DNA of 64,000 nt from a virus, in IMG/VR virus record IMGVR_UViG_3300007513_000026, positions 1 through 64,000 of that record, one strand, 5' to 3'. Each line of letters opens with the position of its first letter. Positions within the stretch are counted from its first letter, which is position 1. The notes under the pieces are model-generated. The model ran no database searches and was not told the origin of the DNA. It saw only the letters and a list, made by a program, of their open reading frames with translations. Shown piece by piece: positions 25,561-33,582 of this stretch. The translations under genes were made by a program, and so were the position numbers.

Positions 25561-26433
25561 CTATAGTAATAATTTAGCATGAATATGGGGCTGTGTCAAG
25601 CCCTCATATGGTTTTTCGATAATGTTTTGGGATCCCAAAAAAGCTTTGTATTCTTCCCAGCTTGAAAGATCGTAGAACCAATCCACTTCTTTCTGTGCTG
25701 CGTCAGCCTCCTCTACTTCTTCAAGAATCGTTTGGAACTCGAACGTCCGCGCTGACCACCTTTCTTCCAGTGGTAATTTTTGGGACGGGTATTTGCTTCC
25801 CTCTAATGGTGGTAAAAATTCCCGCGTTGTTAGTTTGTTTACCTTTCTTCTGCATTTTATAAAGTCATCTCCTTTCATAGTAAAAGACAACGGCAAGTTA
25901 TCTTTCACGGTTTGCCCCTTGTGTGTCAGGAAGAAGTTATGTTTCCTGTGTGAAATCTGCCGCCTGTGTTCTCGGATGGAATAAATGTCATATGCACTCA
26001 TAGGAAAAGAAACAAAGTACTTTTCGGGCGTAAGCCATTTTGAAATCCTAGTGGCCACCCACCAAGCAGAATTTACTCCATGCAAAATCGACCAGCCATA
26101 CGAATCGCGACGATCACGATCCTGTTCACTAATGGGAACGTAATAAATAGGTATCTCTTTCCGTACATTCTTATAAAATTTAGTCATTGTGCGTTTATAA
26201 TAGACGGGGTCATAAGTCCACTCTCCCACAGTCTTACGCACTATGGGTGCAAGATCTGGATTGGCTACAATCCAAATGGTTTGACAGCCCGCCATCGCAC
26301 ACTCAAACACAGACTTTTGAATAGCTGTAAAGCCTGCGTTCACCGGGAGCATACACGAGGGCATATCCAAAGCATGATCTGTTTCCAGATTAGCTAAGGG
26401 GATGATGCCGGCAACGTGTACATTCGCGCTCAC
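25561..26433 (-). CDS. Nucleotidyltransferase-like protein (GT-A-like), uncertain
   Basis: 290 residues from a GTG at 26433 that overlaps the upstream stop as GTGA; an ATG at 26466 is possible but would overlap more. The N-terminus (VHVAGIIPLANLETDH, PSCMLPVNAGFTAIQKSV, AGCQTIWIVANPDL) resembles the sugar/CTP nucleotidyltransferase fold, where 'GIIPLA ... LPV ... IWIV' form the nucleotide site. GWSILHGVNSAW and KYFVSFP are later core strands. The canonical G-x-G-TR-x-x-P loop is absent, so activity is uncertain. It is paired with the Rossmann-like gene upstream. Confidence 0.5.
   Translation of the reverse strand: MSANVHVAGIIPLANLETDHALDMPSCMLPVNAGFTAIQKSVFECAMAGCQTIWIVANPDLAPIVRKTVGEWTYDPVYYKRTMTKFYKNVRKEIPIYYVPISEQDRDRRDSYGWSILHGVNSAWWVATRISKWLTPEKYFVSFPMSAYDIYSIREHRRQISHRKHNFFLTHKGQTVKDNLPLSFTMKGDDFIKCRRKVNKLTTREFLPPLEGSKYPSQKLPLEERWSARTFEFQTILEEVEEADAAQKEVDWFYDLSSWEEYKAFLGSQNIIEKPYEGLTQPHIHAKLLL
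25571..25599 (-). promoter_or_regulatory. Sigma-70 promoter of dnaE
   Basis: TTGACA at 25594-25599, a 17-base spacer and TAAATT at 25571-25576. It lies within the last codons of the upstream gene and about 30 bases before the dnaE start. Confidence 0.75.
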
Positions 26434-27287
26434 AGTTCTCTTAGAAATCCATTGGCGTCCATACAAGCCGATGATAAATCTTTGAATAGATCTTGTTCTT
26501 TAAGTTGCGGTATTTTGACATTGTTTTGCTCTCCTTTAAGCGGCGTTGTCTTTCTTTCACTTCTTCTTCTGAAATGTGTTGTTCTAAATCGATAATGTTT
26601 TGGGTTTCCATTGGGTCCGTAGCCATTAAATACTCCTTTCATCCCTCGTTTTTCCATTTCGTGGATCATTTTGAATCGAGCCATTGTCTCTGAAAAATCA
26701 AAGTCGAATAGCTCTTCTTCTGTTAAGTATGATACCACACAAGCGTCCTTAACAGGACTATTCCCATCAATTCTGTCAGAAGGATAGAACCATATGTGTT
26801 TGACGAAAGTATCATCAGTTTCAATGAAGTCAATTTCATGTTTACCTCCTCGATTGAATGATATCCAATCATAACATATATACTTGCCATTGTCAACTCT
26901 TGATTGATCTAAAAGTTTATAACAATTTCGATCACCAAAGTAATAAGCTTGTTGAAACTTTATTTCTGCTATCTTTGCGTATTCATCTGAACAAACTAAA
27001 GCTTCGCCGTTGTATCTCATCGACTCGCACAGATTAGCTAATGGCGCATTCCCTCGAATGGCCAACATAAACATTAGTCTCTCCCACAAGACCTCCTTGG
27101 GGAGTCCGACGACTCTATCCTCTCCAAATGTTTTGAGTGAACGAGATTCATTTTCTAAGCACAGAGAGCTTAAGTCCACCTCGGGATCCAAATAATCAAA
27201 CCGAAACGGACGCTCGGCCGCAGAGAAGAACACAGGAAAATCGTTTATCACTGCGTACATCAACGCCGACAGCGAACTACCGATCAC
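26430..27287 (-). CDS. Unknown protein with Rossmann-like N-terminus
   Basis: 285 residues. The only in-frame start after an upstream stop is GTG at 27287 (an ATA lies one codon earlier). The opening VIGSSLSALMYAVINDFPVFFS recalls the first beta-alpha-beta of a dinucleotide-binding fold, but the classic G-x-G-x-x-G is incomplete (GSSLSA). Later parts (KLLDQSRVDNGKYICYDW, KHIWFYPSDRIDG) are unassigned. The C-terminal 60 residues are basic and probably flexible. It overlaps the nucleotidyltransferase-like gene by 4 bases, so the two likely work together. Function unknown. Confidence 0.5.
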   Translation of the reverse strand: MIGSSLSALMYAVINDFPVFFSAAERPFRFDYLDPEVDLSSLCLENESRSLKTFGEDRVVGLPKEVLWERLMFMLAIRGNAPLANLCESMRYNGEALVCSDEYAKIAEIKFQQAYYFGDRNCYKLLDQSRVDNGKYICYDWISFNRGGKHEIDFIETDDTFVKHIWFYPSDRIDGNSPVKDACVVSYLTEEELFDFDFSETMARFKMIHEMEKRGMKGVFNGYGPNGNPKHYRFRTTHFRRRSERKTTPLKGEQNNVKIPQLKEQDLFKDLSSACMDANGFLREL

Positions 27288-27300
27288 TATCTTATCGTAT

Positions 27301-27546
27301 TTAAGTGTGACTTATCACCTCTACCGCTGTTGTTCCTGGGCTCGGGTTAACAACGATTTTCTCGCCGTGTCGCAAACATATCCACATGCCCTCCCAACGC
27401 TCAATGACCAAGACAGGATTAGACCAACCCTCATCATCGAGCCTCGGGGACTCAATGTCCCAATTAATTGCTACACCGGAATCGTCATATTTGTGATTAG
27501 TGTGAACCCAATCATCTCGGTATCTTATTAAATCGCCAACTTTCAT
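27301..27546 (-). CDS. Small SH3-like protein, unknown
   Basis: 81 residues. MKVGDLIRYRDDW, WSNPVLVIERWEGMWICLRHGEKIVVNP outlines a small beta-barrel seen in many phage accessory proteins. It overlaps the endolysin gene by 4 bases (ATGA) and so is translated with it. Function unknown. Confidence 0.55.
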   Translation of the reverse strand: MKVGDLIRYRDDWVHTNHKYDDSGVAINWDIESPRLDDEGWSNPVLVIERWEGMWICLRHGEKIVVNPSPGTTAVEVISHT

Positions 27547-28448
27547 TCTTCGTCGCTTATCTCATCAATCAAAGTTTTAATATCCAGTCCCGCGCAATCA
27601 ATCTTGCGCTTGCTGCAATGATAATGACTCACGATACCAGCGTACTTGCCATACACCACATCTTGGATGTACTTTGTTTCTGTCTTGCCGAATTGACTAA
27701 GTGGTGTTTGAAACTCCACATTGGTGACGGCTTCAATAGCTTTCCATAAAGCTTTAGCTGCTTCTATCTGGATGGGATAGAACCCCAGGAAAGGATCCAG
27801 TTGGTTGCCGTGGACCCATGCACCTTCTACCATCGGGCGCTTACCATGGCCGTTTCTCTCATACCAGTCCTGGTACTTGGGGTAGTATGCGTTTGTCATC
27901 TCGACCCCCACCGACGCACGATTGACGCGGCTTGTTCCTGCATGCCAGGCGCCATGTTGCATGTCCATCGTCTGATAGATGGTACCATCGTTGTCAATCA
28001 TAAAGTGTACAGAGATACCGCGCTTGTTCAAAACGTCGTTGCAACGCCGAGAACTCAAGCACACGTCCCAGTGGTTTACGAAGAGGCGAATGTTGCGTTG
28101 GGGGCGGCCGCTGTAATCGTAGTAGTTACCTGCCTTTGCGGCTAGTCCGTTCTGTTCTGACCAGAGAACCACCTTGTCCCATTTAATAGGAATGAACGAG
28201 CTATTGTATACGAGGTAACTGGAGTATTGGATAGGGTAAGGTTTATGTTCATCGATGCTTTCTTGTCTCGATGTCCAAATGCGCCGGTATGTGGCTGGAC
28301 CGCAGAGACCATCGGCGGTTAGACCGTGCGCCTTCTGCCACTTCTTGATAGCCCTCACTAGCTTCTCATCAAAGTACCTTTCGCCAAACCAAGACGGCTC
28401 CCAGCCCAATTGCGTAGCCGACGCCTGGTTGTAAAAATCCTTATCCAT
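27543..28448 (-). CDS. Endolysin: N-acetylmuramoyl-L-alanine amidase
   Basis: 301 residues. Residues about 25-60 form a peptidoglycan-binding type 1 domain (LVRAIKKWQKAHGLTADGLCG, then YRRIW). Residues 120-285 form an Amidase_2 domain: LFVNHWDVC with a zinc His, GISVHFMIDNDGTIYQTMD, HGAWHAGTSRVNRASVGVE with a further His, and VSHYHCSKRKIDCAG near the C-terminus. It cleaves the amide between MurNAc and the stem peptide to lyse the host. There is no signal peptide, so it needs a holin, none of which is evident in this window. The N-terminal placement of the binding domain is typical of Gram-negative phage lysins. Confidence 0.85.
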   Translation of the reverse strand: MDKDFYNQASATQLGWEPSWFGERYFDEKLVRAIKKWQKAHGLTADGLCGPATYRRIWTSRQESIDEHKPYPIQYSSYLVYNSSFIPIKWDKVVLWSEQNGLAAKAGNYYDYSGRPQRNIRLFVNHWDVCLSSRRCNDVLNKRGISVHFMIDNDGTIYQTMDMQHGAWHAGTSRVNRASVGVEMTNAYYPKYQDWYERNGHGKRPMVEGAWVHGNQLDPFLGFYPIQIEAAKALWKAIEAVTNVEFQTPLSQFGKTETKYIQDVVYGKYAGIVSHYHCSKRKIDCAGLDIKTLIDEISDEE

Positions 28449-28462
28449 TCTGTATGTTTCCT

Positions 28463-28738
28463 TTAGACAATTCCTATAACATAATTATCCAGGATTACAT
28501 TAAACTTCCCTTTGGGAGTGGTAATTTCTTCCACCATGCTGCGATCAACTATAATTTCGCAGTTTTCTGTGAGGAGTTCTGCGAACCGAACATCCTCTGA
28601 CCACGCTAACACCGTAGTCGTAAGGTGGCTGTCTTTGGTTGGTGCATAGTCATCTGGCAGAACGATGCCAGACGCTCTCTCGGCTGGCTTCGCTTCGGCC
28701 ACATTAATGTGAATGTACCGATTAACAGGTTTAAACAT
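28463..28738 (-). CDS. groES: GroES-type co-chaperonin
   Basis: 91 residues; the ATG at 28738 (GAGGTGGGAG upstream) is chosen over a longer frame overlapping the previous gene. MFKPVNRYIHINV is the first strand. A mobile-loop segment (KPAERASGIVLPDDYAP) keeps the IVL tripeptide that docks to GroEL. ENCEIIVDRSMVEEI and NVILDNYVIGI give the conserved C-terminal core. It caps the GroEL ring, as T4 gp31 does. The phage also encodes GroEL at 11185-12756, 16 kb away under a different promoter. Its start overlaps the zinc-protein stop by 8 bases. Confidence 0.85.
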   Translation of the reverse strand: MFKPVNRYIHINVAEAKPAERASGIVLPDDYAPTKDSHLTTTVLAWSEDVRFAELLTENCEIIVDRSMVEEITTPKGKFNVILDNYVIGIV

Positions 28739-28961
28739 CTCCCACCTCTCGCGAAAGAATGTTTTGTTGAGTCTTGTATTCTTCTCTCGTGAGAAAAATA
28801 TCCTCCTTACATTCACACCTTTTGCAATACATGGAAACACAAATGTTATCTCCGCTAGTAGCCCACACGCGACCAGTAGGGCTCCAATGACATTCGCTCA
28901 AGTTTCTCTTCTTGCATATTGTTTTCTTTCTCTTGTCTTCTATCAAATAATTAAAGTTCAT
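28731..28961 (-). CDS. Small cysteine-rich, probably zinc-binding protein
   Basis: 76 residues with Cys at two clusters (TICKKRNLSECHW and MYCKRCECKEDIFL), matching C-x(8)-CH and C-x-x-C zinc ligands. The C-terminal part is helical and Gln/Arg rich. It overlaps groES by 8 bases and lies just after the ribonucleotide reductase gene. No family recognised. Confidence 0.55.
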   Translation of the reverse strand: MNFNYLIEDKRKKTICKKRNLSECHWSPTGRVWATSGDNICVSMYCKRCECKEDIFLTREEYKTQQNILSREVGDV

Positions 28962-28970
28962 CCTTACCTC

Positions 28971-30938
28971 TTAGATTGTACACGACTCACCATCACAAAA
29001 TTTAGTTCCACTTCCCTGTTCATCAGTTTTAAATCTATGAATTGGGCTAATGCTCTTTATGACCTTCTCGTATTCTTTTTGAGTAATAGGTTCATACGGA
29101 GCTTGTTTATATCCGGTCTCCTCATACTTCAAAAAAGAAACAGCCTTCAGCCTAGTTTCATACATTTCAAGTGCATACTTTAATTGCGATGCTTCCTCGG
29201 GTTTAAAAGTCACAGTGACCGACACAGAGTTATCGGCCCAGTAATACTGATACTGGGCGGCAATCTCTAGTTGCTCCCACATGCTGACATCTTGTTTGCT
29301 TTTCACGAAGTAAGGCTCGTGAACTGGAAACTCAACTACAACAGTGTTGGGGGAGTACGCGTCGTCCTCCATATTATAACCCGCTTCACGCAAAGTGTCA
29401 AGCAATTGTGAACCTTTAGAGAATCGAATACGACGAATATAGTATTCGCTCTCGGGGAAATGAATCCCTGGTGTTGAGCCATTCAGCAGCGAGACAGTGC
29501 CCGAAGGTTTAATTGAGGTTGTACGCACAGACTTTGGAATACACAGCCAGTTAGAATACTCTTCATCCAACTCAGCGATATAGTCATAAGCCTGGTTGCA
29601 CCAGCTATACAGAGTACGGCGGCCAAACTTATTGAACGCCTGGACAACGCCAGACTGTGACAGTCCGATGCGTCGGTTCTTCAACATCTTTGCGTTGGTC
29701 TCTGGCCAGTGTGTGTTAGAGAGTGTAATAGTTTTCCCATAAAGGTACGCGATCTTCAGCGTCTTACGGTAATCTTCGAAGTCTTCATGCTTAGCTGGAA
29801 AGGTTTCGACCAGGCAGCATAGCTCTGCGTCTTCTAACTGTTGTTCGACGCAAGGATTAAAGCCGGCAACGTTTATATCATCGAGACGTTCGCCATCCTT
29901 GAAGCGGCCACGGGTGCGTGCGTTGTCAAGCCAAATGTATCCTGGCTCTCCGTTCTTCTGGCTCTGCTCTGCATGCCAGGTATAGTCCATTCCCACTACG
30001 GCGTTGAAAGAATTGTTAGAACCCCACCGATGATGATAGAGTTTCTCTTGATCGTTCTTCATCTCCAAATAATACATGTCGTCATACTTGCCCATGGCCA
30101 ATGCGGCTGAGCGGCGAACGTTTCCTGCCACCACGCAACGACCGATGAGGTTCTCTGTGTCAACAATGTCCACAGACGTGATGGTCTCACCAATCTTGGA
30201 TGTATACATTTCTGTGAGATTTTCATGCAGTTCTTTAAGGGGATCTGGTCCGCTAGATGTTCCACCAAATCCGTGGATGGGTGCACCCAAGGGGCGGATA
30301 GCAGAATAGTCAAATCTGGGAATTTTTTGGCCGAAAAAAAATCCGTCCAACAACATATGAACCGAATTAACCCAACCCTCTCGGGAGTCATCAATCACAT
30401 GAAGGTCGTTTGTGTATTGGGGTTCTTCGATAGTGATGGTGCCGGCTCCCTCTGTGTCGAACCCTACGCCGATGCCCACCATTAACGCGTCCATCATCCA
30501 CGAAAACAGATAGCCTCCCTTCGTTGAAAGATCGCGAGTGGATCTGAACGCACAGTTAAACAGTCCTGCTGCAGTACGTTCCTCCACAAACTTGGTGCCC
30601 ATCATCCAGAGCCCTCGTCCTGGTGGTGTCCACTTCAAATTAAACAAACGGTCATAGGCATCCTTTGCGGTTGCCTGCGCCTTGTTGTCGATCCATTCGA
30701 GCCCCAACAAGAAAACATGCTGCTTCTGCATGTTGAACATGCCTTCGATGACACGGCGACAGGTCTGCCACCACTCCTCGGTGCCGGTGGCCTCCGGATC
30801 AAACTCGCTTAAGCGGCGAGCATAGGTGCGCTTAAACGTCACATATCCCAATGGACCCCATGGTACCTCTTGGGTTTTATAGGGTTCGATAAATGTATCT
30901 GATAAGCGGAAGCGGCGGATGTTCTGTAGGGTTCTCAT
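28971..30938 (-). CDS. nrdJ: Class II (B12-dependent) ribonucleotide reductase, monomeric type
   Basis: 655 residues, close in length to the monomeric adenosylcobalamin-dependent triphosphate reductase of Lactobacillus leichmannii. LFNCAFRST supplies the first active-site Cys. NPCVEQQLEDAELCCLVE contains the N-x-C-x-E radical-site motif and the partner Cys. TTSIKPSGTVSLLNGSTPGIHFP is the phosphate-binding P-loop of RNRs. The C-terminal FCDGESC is the redox-shuttle Cys pair, reduced by thioredoxin. It makes dNTPs without oxygen or a diiron partner but needs cobalamin from the host or environment. It follows the DnaB-like helicase by two bases. Confidence 0.9.
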   Translation of the reverse strand: MRTLQNIRRFRLSDTFIEPYKTQEVPWGPLGYVTFKRTYARRLSEFDPEATGTEEWWQTCRRVIEGMFNMQKQHVFLLGLEWIDNKAQATAKDAYDRLFNLKWTPPGRGLWMMGTKFVEERTAAGLFNCAFRSTRDLSTKGGYLFSWMMDALMVGIGVGFDTEGAGTITIEEPQYTNDLHVIDDSREGWVNSVHMLLDGFFFGQKIPRFDYSAIRPLGAPIHGFGGTSSGPDPLKELHENLTEMYTSKIGETITSVDIVDTENLIGRCVVAGNVRRSAALAMGKYDDMYYLEMKNDQEKLYHHRWGSNNSFNAVVGMDYTWHAEQSQKNGEPGYIWLDNARTRGRFKDGERLDDINVAGFNPCVEQQLEDAELCCLVETFPAKHEDFEDYRKTLKIAYLYGKTITLSNTHWPETNAKMLKNRRIGLSQSGVVQAFNKFGRRTLYSWCNQAYDYIAELDEEYSNWLCIPKSVRTTSIKPSGTVSLLNGSTPGIHFPESEYYIRRIRFSKGSQLLDTLREAGYNMEDDAYSPNTVVVEFPVHEPYFVKSKQDVSMWEQLEIAAQYQYYWADNSVSVTVTFKPEEASQLKYALEMYETRLKAVSFLKYEETGYKQAPYEPITQKEYEKVIKSISPIHRFKTDEQGSGTKFCDGESCTI

Positions 30939-30940
30939 GT

Positions 30941-32329
30941 TTAAATTCCTTTCTTCTTAAGTTTCGTATATTTTCTTTGTAGTAATTCCTTCTGCATGGA
31001 TGGATCGAGAGTCACTGGGTTAAGAGGCACCTTTCCATTTTGCATGTGAGGATTATTTTTGGGCAGGATTCTAATCTTTACGTTAGAGGTGTCCATAAGT
31101 ATGGGATAAATCATACCGTCTGGCCCATTTCTGTTTTTCGCTATAAAAATCTTTCCTAAGTTCTTTTGTTTATCCTCGATTGTTCTCGATACCGAGAAGA
31201 TAAAGTCAGCCACAAAGCACTTATTAAATGCTTCGGAGATTTGTTCCATGGTGATCACTTCAGCATTTAAGCCAGAGCGATTTGTTTGAGACGCTGTCCA
31301 AATAGGACAACTAAACTCCGTGGACAGAGAACGCAGTTCTTCATAAATTGATTCCAGTTCGTTGCGCTTTTCTTTGCGCGCCTGTACGGGCTTAAGCAAG
31401 TCCGCATAATCCACCACAATCATTCCTGGCTTAATCCCACGCTTTACCAGACGCGATAGATGTGCGCGGATGGTATTAGTGGAAGCCGACTTGGTGGGAT
31501 ATTCTTTAATGATCAGAGAGCCTGGCAGAGATTTGACTTCATCATAAACTTCTTCCTTGAAATTAATAATATCAGAAAGCGGATAGCCTGTTAAGCAACT
31601 ATCGTAGCGATTTGCAATAACTGTGTCTTGTAGTTCCAAAGTGTAATGGATAACTGTCTTTCCGTCTTTTAGTGCTTCGGTGCCTAGATGCACCAATACC
31701 ATTGACTTGCCCGCGCCCGTTGGAGCAATGACGACGCCCAGTTCGCTCTTCCCTAAGCCACCACCACACAGGTTGTCCATGTCAGACCAACCAGTAGAAA
31801 CAGGATTACGATGCTTGGGAACAAACCTCTTCTCGAAGTCTGCCACGTAATCATAACCAAAATTGTTTTCGGACCCCAGCTTAAGTGCGTCATTGATCGT
31901 CTTAGATATCTCATCGAAAGAACAGTTCTGCAAAAGGTTTACTGACTTAAGCATGGCCTCTTTAAGGTTTTGCTTGCGGCAGAAATCCAACGAGGCTTCT
32001 TTGATGTAGTCGATGTCTGTGAGTTCTCGGTTATGAATCCGGTGAAAGTAATCTCTCACCTGCTGTTGCACCACCTCGTCTTCGTTTTCTAACTCGGTGC
32101 GCAGGATGGTCATCACGGCTTCAACCGATGGGTGCTTGTTGTACTTCGCGCGATAAGAAATGATCTTATGCACAAACACCTTCAAATATTCTAGCTCTAA
32201 AAATCTGATGTCTAGTACTTCTGTGATTTGATCAGCGAATGGCCGGTCCTCAAAAATTAATTGTACGAGTCCTTCTTGAAAAGCTTTTCCATACCTTCCA
32301 AAATTCGCGCTTTCAGCGGTTGCTAACAT
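30941..32329 (-). CDS. DnaB-like replicative helicase
   Basis: 462 residues. An N-terminal helical domain (1-160) is followed by a RecA-type motor: GWSDMDNLCGGGLGKSELGVV, Walker A APTGAGKS near 210, GKTVIHYTLEL, Walker B MIVVDYADLL, and WTASQTNRSG as the H3/sensor region. This matches T4 gp41 and DnaB, a hexameric 5'-3' helicase that unwinds the fork ahead of DnaE. No primase is seen in the window; one may lie elsewhere or come from the host. A perfect sigma-70 promoter lies immediately upstream. Confidence 0.9.
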   Translation of the reverse strand: MLATAESANFGRYGKAFQEGLVQLIFEDRPFADQITEVLDIRFLELEYLKVFVHKIISYRAKYNKHPSVEAVMTILRTELENEDEVVQQQVRDYFHRIHNRELTDIDYIKEASLDFCRKQNLKEAMLKSVNLLQNCSFDEISKTINDALKLGSENNFGYDYVADFEKRFVPKHRNPVSTGWSDMDNLCGGGLGKSELGVVIAPTGAGKSMVLVHLGTEALKDGKTVIHYTLELQDTVIANRYDSCLTGYPLSDIINFKEEVYDEVKSLPGSLIIKEYPTKSASTNTIRAHLSRLVKRGIKPGMIVVDYADLLKPVQARKEKRNELESIYEELRSLSTEFSCPIWTASQTNRSGLNAEVITMEQISEAFNKCFVADFIFSVSRTIEDKQKNLGKIFIAKNRNGPDGMIYPILMDTSNVKIRILPKNNPHMQNGKVPLNPVTLDPSMQKELLQRKYTKLKKKGI

Positions 32330-32349
32330 GTATGCCCTCTTTATAGTGT

Positions 32350-32378
32350 ATTATAACAGCTTAACGATAAACTGTCAA
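32350..32378 (-). promoter_or_regulatory. Sigma-70 promoter of helicase operon
   Basis: TTGACA at 32373-32378, a 17-base spacer and TATAAT at 32350-32355. The TGA stop codon of the exonuclease gene is inside the -35 box. The start gives a leader of about 15 bases with GAGGG before the ATG. Confidence 0.85.
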
Positions 32379-33349
32379 TCTTTATCGCCTGTGTTGCAGT
32401 TGTAGGTGATGCGATTTAAATTAGTTCGCAGGTCTTCCCAATTAAGTTCCCCAAACCCATCTTCTCTCATCATCCGTATAACTTCAGTTTTATTAAACGT
32501 GCACTCGAAGCCCTCCACTGCCTCTTTAACCGTCATTTTAGATTGAAAAGACATCTGAGGAGCGTACAATTGCATCATGCTATAATTATGTTCGATGACT
32601 TCCTTTCCCTCCAGAATATTAGAAAAGAATTTGAGTTTACTGTTTGTTTTCTCACAAAAATCTATAACCTCTTGAATTGTATAAGATTTCTCAGCCGACA
32701 AAAAATTAAGTCTTTTTGCTACCGTCGCAAACCCGGCGCCCTTGATACCTGGGAGATTATCTGAAGAGTCTCCAATGATCGCACGGGCCAATGCCATGTT
32801 GGTTGGGTGTACGCCGGTGCGCTCAACAATGCGACTTTTGTTTAACAGTTCGTTCTGGGTAGGCCGAAGCAACACTGTCTCTTCATCGCATAGTTGCATG
32901 AAATCCTTATCATTAGATACAATAACCTTTTGCCATCCCTTGTAGTAATCCATCTGGGTCACATAAGCAATCACATCATCAGCTTCGATCTCTGGAAGGA
33001 TTGTTTGCACAATGGGCATCTCATTCAGATACTCCATGATGCGCGTTTGTTGCCACATTTTATTTTTAAGCTCTTCATCCTCTGTCAAGTTATGGAAAGC
33101 CCGATTCAAACGCAAAGGTTTGCGTCCTGCTTTATAATTCTTGTCCATAGTTTTGCGCTTCTGGGAACCATTCGGCCCATCCCAACAAATAATAATCTCG
33201 TCAGGTTTGGTTTCTCGCACAAGCTTCTGAAGGATTTTAATGAATCCTTTTAAACCTCCGATGGGCTGACCATTTGAGGACAAACTCGGATCTACAATGT
33301 AAGCTCGTAGATAGGCGTTCAGCGCATCAATAATCAGTACTCTTTTCAT
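32375..33349 (-). CDS. 5'-3' exonuclease (FEN / PolA N-terminal type)
   Basis: 324 residues; the ATG at 33349 with AGGAG upstream is preferred to one further upstream. FEN-family metal ligands are visible: DALNAYLRAY, EADDVIAYV, VSNDKDFMQL, and GDSSDNLPGIKGAG with the helix-hairpin-helix KGAGFATVAKRL. It matches the T4 RNase H/T5 exonuclease/Pol I 5'-nuclease class that removes RNA primers and flaps. The phage family A polymerase at 39055-40230 lacks this domain, so the two may supply the functions of a whole Pol I. Its stop overlaps the helicase promoter. Confidence 0.9.
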   Translation of the reverse strand: MKRVLIIDALNAYLRAYIVDPSLSSNGQPIGGLKGFIKILQKLVRETKPDEIIICWDGPNGSQKRKTMDKNYKAGRKPLRLNRAFHNLTEDEELKNKMWQQTRIMEYLNEMPIVQTILPEIEADDVIAYVTQMDYYKGWQKVIVSNDKDFMQLCDEETVLLRPTQNELLNKSRIVERTGVHPTNMALARAIIGDSSDNLPGIKGAGFATVAKRLNFLSAEKSYTIQEVIDFCEKTNSKLKFFSNILEGKEVIEHNYSMMQLYAPQMSFQSKMTVKEAVEGFECTFNKTEVIRMMREDGFGELNWEDLRTNLNRITYNCNTGDKD

Positions 33350-33515
33350 TTTTCTCTCCTGTGTCGTCACAGATTATGTTACCGCTCTCGTCAAGCGGCG
33401 GAAATTCTTCGTGTCCGGTATCACTTGGACACCAGCAGTTGGGTCCGCCAGGACATTGATTGTTGAGGGGATTAAGCCCCATCTCACATGCCCAAAGCAA
33501 CACCCATATAATCAC
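33327..33515 (-). CDS. Small Cys-rich protein translated from composite element
   Basis: 62 residues from a GTG at 33515. The GGAGG ribosome site is the 3' arm of the terminator hairpin at 33516-33555, with its T-tract as the 5-base spacer. The N-terminus (MIIWVLLWACEMG) is hydrophobic and may anchor to the membrane or be a short lipoprotein-like leader. The rest has Cys, Pro, Gly, Asp and Glu (NQCPGGPNCWCPSD). It overlaps the exonuclease start by 23 bases and may mainly couple translation to that gene. No family recognised. Confidence 0.5.
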   Translation of the reverse strand: MIIWVLLWACEMGLNPLNNQCPGGPNCWCPSDTGHEEFPPLDESGNIICDDTGEKNEKSTDY

Positions 33516-33555
33516 AAAAACCTCCCGATCAGTTTTATTATAACCAATCGGGAGG
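33516..33555 (-). terminator. Terminator with promoter -10 in its loop and SD in its arm
   Basis: Coding strand: a 14-bp stem from CCTCCCGATTGGTT paired with AACTGATCGGGAGG, a 7-base loop ATAATAA, then TTTTT. It would end transcripts of uvsX and the His-rich gene. The loop carries most of the TATAAT of the promoter at 33537-33565. The 3' arm provides GGAGG for the GTG at 33515. Confidence 0.85.
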
Positions 33556-33565
33556 CTTAAGTCAA
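33537..33565 (-). promoter_or_regulatory. Sigma-70 promoter embedded in terminator hairpin
   Basis: TTGACT at 33560-33565, a 17-base spacer and TATAAT at 33537-33542. The predicted start near 33530 falls at the beginning of the 3' arm, so its RNA cannot form the hairpin and has a free GGAGG. Confidence 0.8.
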
Positions 33566-33582
33566 GTGTTAACTAAATTATT

